Of a DNA stretch of 6,041 nt, positions 5,833 to 6,041 are shown piece by piece. Source of the stretch: Chloroflexi bacterium CG23_combo_of_CG06-09_8_20_14_all_45_10 (lineage in GTDB: Bacteria; Chloroflexota; Dehalococcoidia; GIF9; AB-539-J10); NCBI GenBank assembly GCA_002772325.1, contig PCSL01000004.1, forward strand, positions 12,085 through 18,125. Direction: 5' to 3'. The notes under the pieces are model-generated. The model worked only from the letters and a program-made list of their open reading frames with translations, did no database searches and had not been told where the DNA came from. A program made the position numbers and the translations under genes. Numbering within the stretch: position 1 is the first letter of the stretch; each line of letters begins with the position of its first letter.

Positions 5833-6012
5833 TCATTCTTGTGTTGCTATTTTCCCTCTCAGCCCTTCGTCTATTAGTTCTATTTCGTGTTTTCTAAATC
5901 TCGCCCCCAATAAGTTCCATAGCACCCTTTCACTGATAAGCTTGTCCCTGTAAAGATTCGCGATTATTTGCAATTTGGTTAATGGCTTACTCTCATCCCT
6001 TCTACCTGCCAA
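5833..6012 (-). CDS. Small unrecognised protein (59 residues), upstream of the rtcA remnant
   Basis: The minus strand carries gaggaggt (6028-6021) eight bases before a TTG at 6012, which opens a 59-residue frame ending at tga 5835-5833. An in-frame taa just upstream of the TTG shows that this is not the tail of a longer gene. The protein starts AGRRDESKPLTKLQIIANL (after the initiator), is rich in charged residues, slightly basic and predicted largely helical, with no signal peptide, membrane segment or cysteine. I recognise no family. One base separates its stop from the ATG of the dead rtcA copy, so it probably sat in an operon with that gene. The intact rtcA has no such partner upstream. 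The ribosome binding site makes translation likely; the missing homologue evidence keeps confidence moderate. Confidence 0.6.
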   Translation of the reverse strand: MAGRRDESKPLTKLQIIANLYRDKLISERVLWNLLGARFRKHEIELIDEGLRGKIATQE

Positions 6013-6041
6013 CGATTAGCACCTCCTCAAAATAATTATCA
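6002..6041 (-). CDS. Possible 3' end of a minus-strand gene entering from the right edge
   Basis: From the right edge the minus strand is open in a frame reading DNYFEEVLIVGR and stopping at tag 6004-6002, overlapping the TTG of the 59-residue gene. This could be the tail of an upstream gene whose translation is coupled to the small gene, but 12 codons are too few to tell it from chance. Confidence 0.2.
   Translation of the reverse strand, partial: DNYFEEVLIVGR

Noticed and set aside
5750..5953. Plus-strand open frame of 67 codons
   Set aside because: It runs antisense to the rtcA remnant and the 59-residue gene, lacks a ribosome binding site and has a low-complexity Ser/Leu-rich end.
1..6041. 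CRISPR array, tRNA, rRNA or transposase
   Set aside because: No regularly spaced repeats, no cloverleaf or rRNA-like sequence and no transposase motifs were found by reading both strands.

Overview
This window looks bacterial, with Shine-Dalgarno sites (aggaggt, gaggaggt), TATAAT-like -10 boxes and ATG/GTG/TTG starts. The gene mix (archaeal-type nicotinate phosphoribosyltransferase, DUF4342, RtcA, two PAC2 proteins) has parallels in Chloroflexota such as Dehalococcoidia and in related uncultured thermophilic or subsurface lineages. That placement is inference from remembered family members; no search was run.

Left part, plus strand (1-2627): the 3' end of a nicotinate phosphoribosyltransferase gene (NAD salvage), an ABC-2 type exporter (ATPase and permease joined by an ATGA overlap), a short frameshifted reading frame with a good ribosome binding site, and a small DUF4342 protein. 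Spacing is tight, so these may be one transcription unit. It meets the next gene tail to tail across 110 bp containing small hairpins.

Middle: rtcA (RNA 3'-terminal phosphate cyclase) lies on the minus strand (3775-2738) and is divergent from a plus-strand pair of PAC2-family genes (4059-4976 and 4957-5769). The 283 bp between them holds candidate promoters in both directions, an inverted repeat on the rtcA side, two mutually exclusive hairpins in the predicted PAC2 leader, and a GC-rich palindrome of the kind dispersed between genes in many genomes.

Right end: just after the second PAC2 stop, a 55 bp minus-strand segment (5831-5777) encodes the first 18 residues of a second, divergent rtcA with a one-base frameshift, then homology stops. 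One base upstream of that dead start ends an unannotated 59-residue minus-strand gene (6012-5833) with a strong ribosome binding site and a TTG start. The right edge therefore looks like an old small-gene/rtcA operon whose rtcA was cut, with the break beside the PAC2 pair.

The most interesting items are the rtcA remnant with its small upstream gene, the tandem unequal PAC2 pair (a candidate heterodimer with no proteasome gene in view), and the switch-like PAC2 leader. None is proof of a new system.
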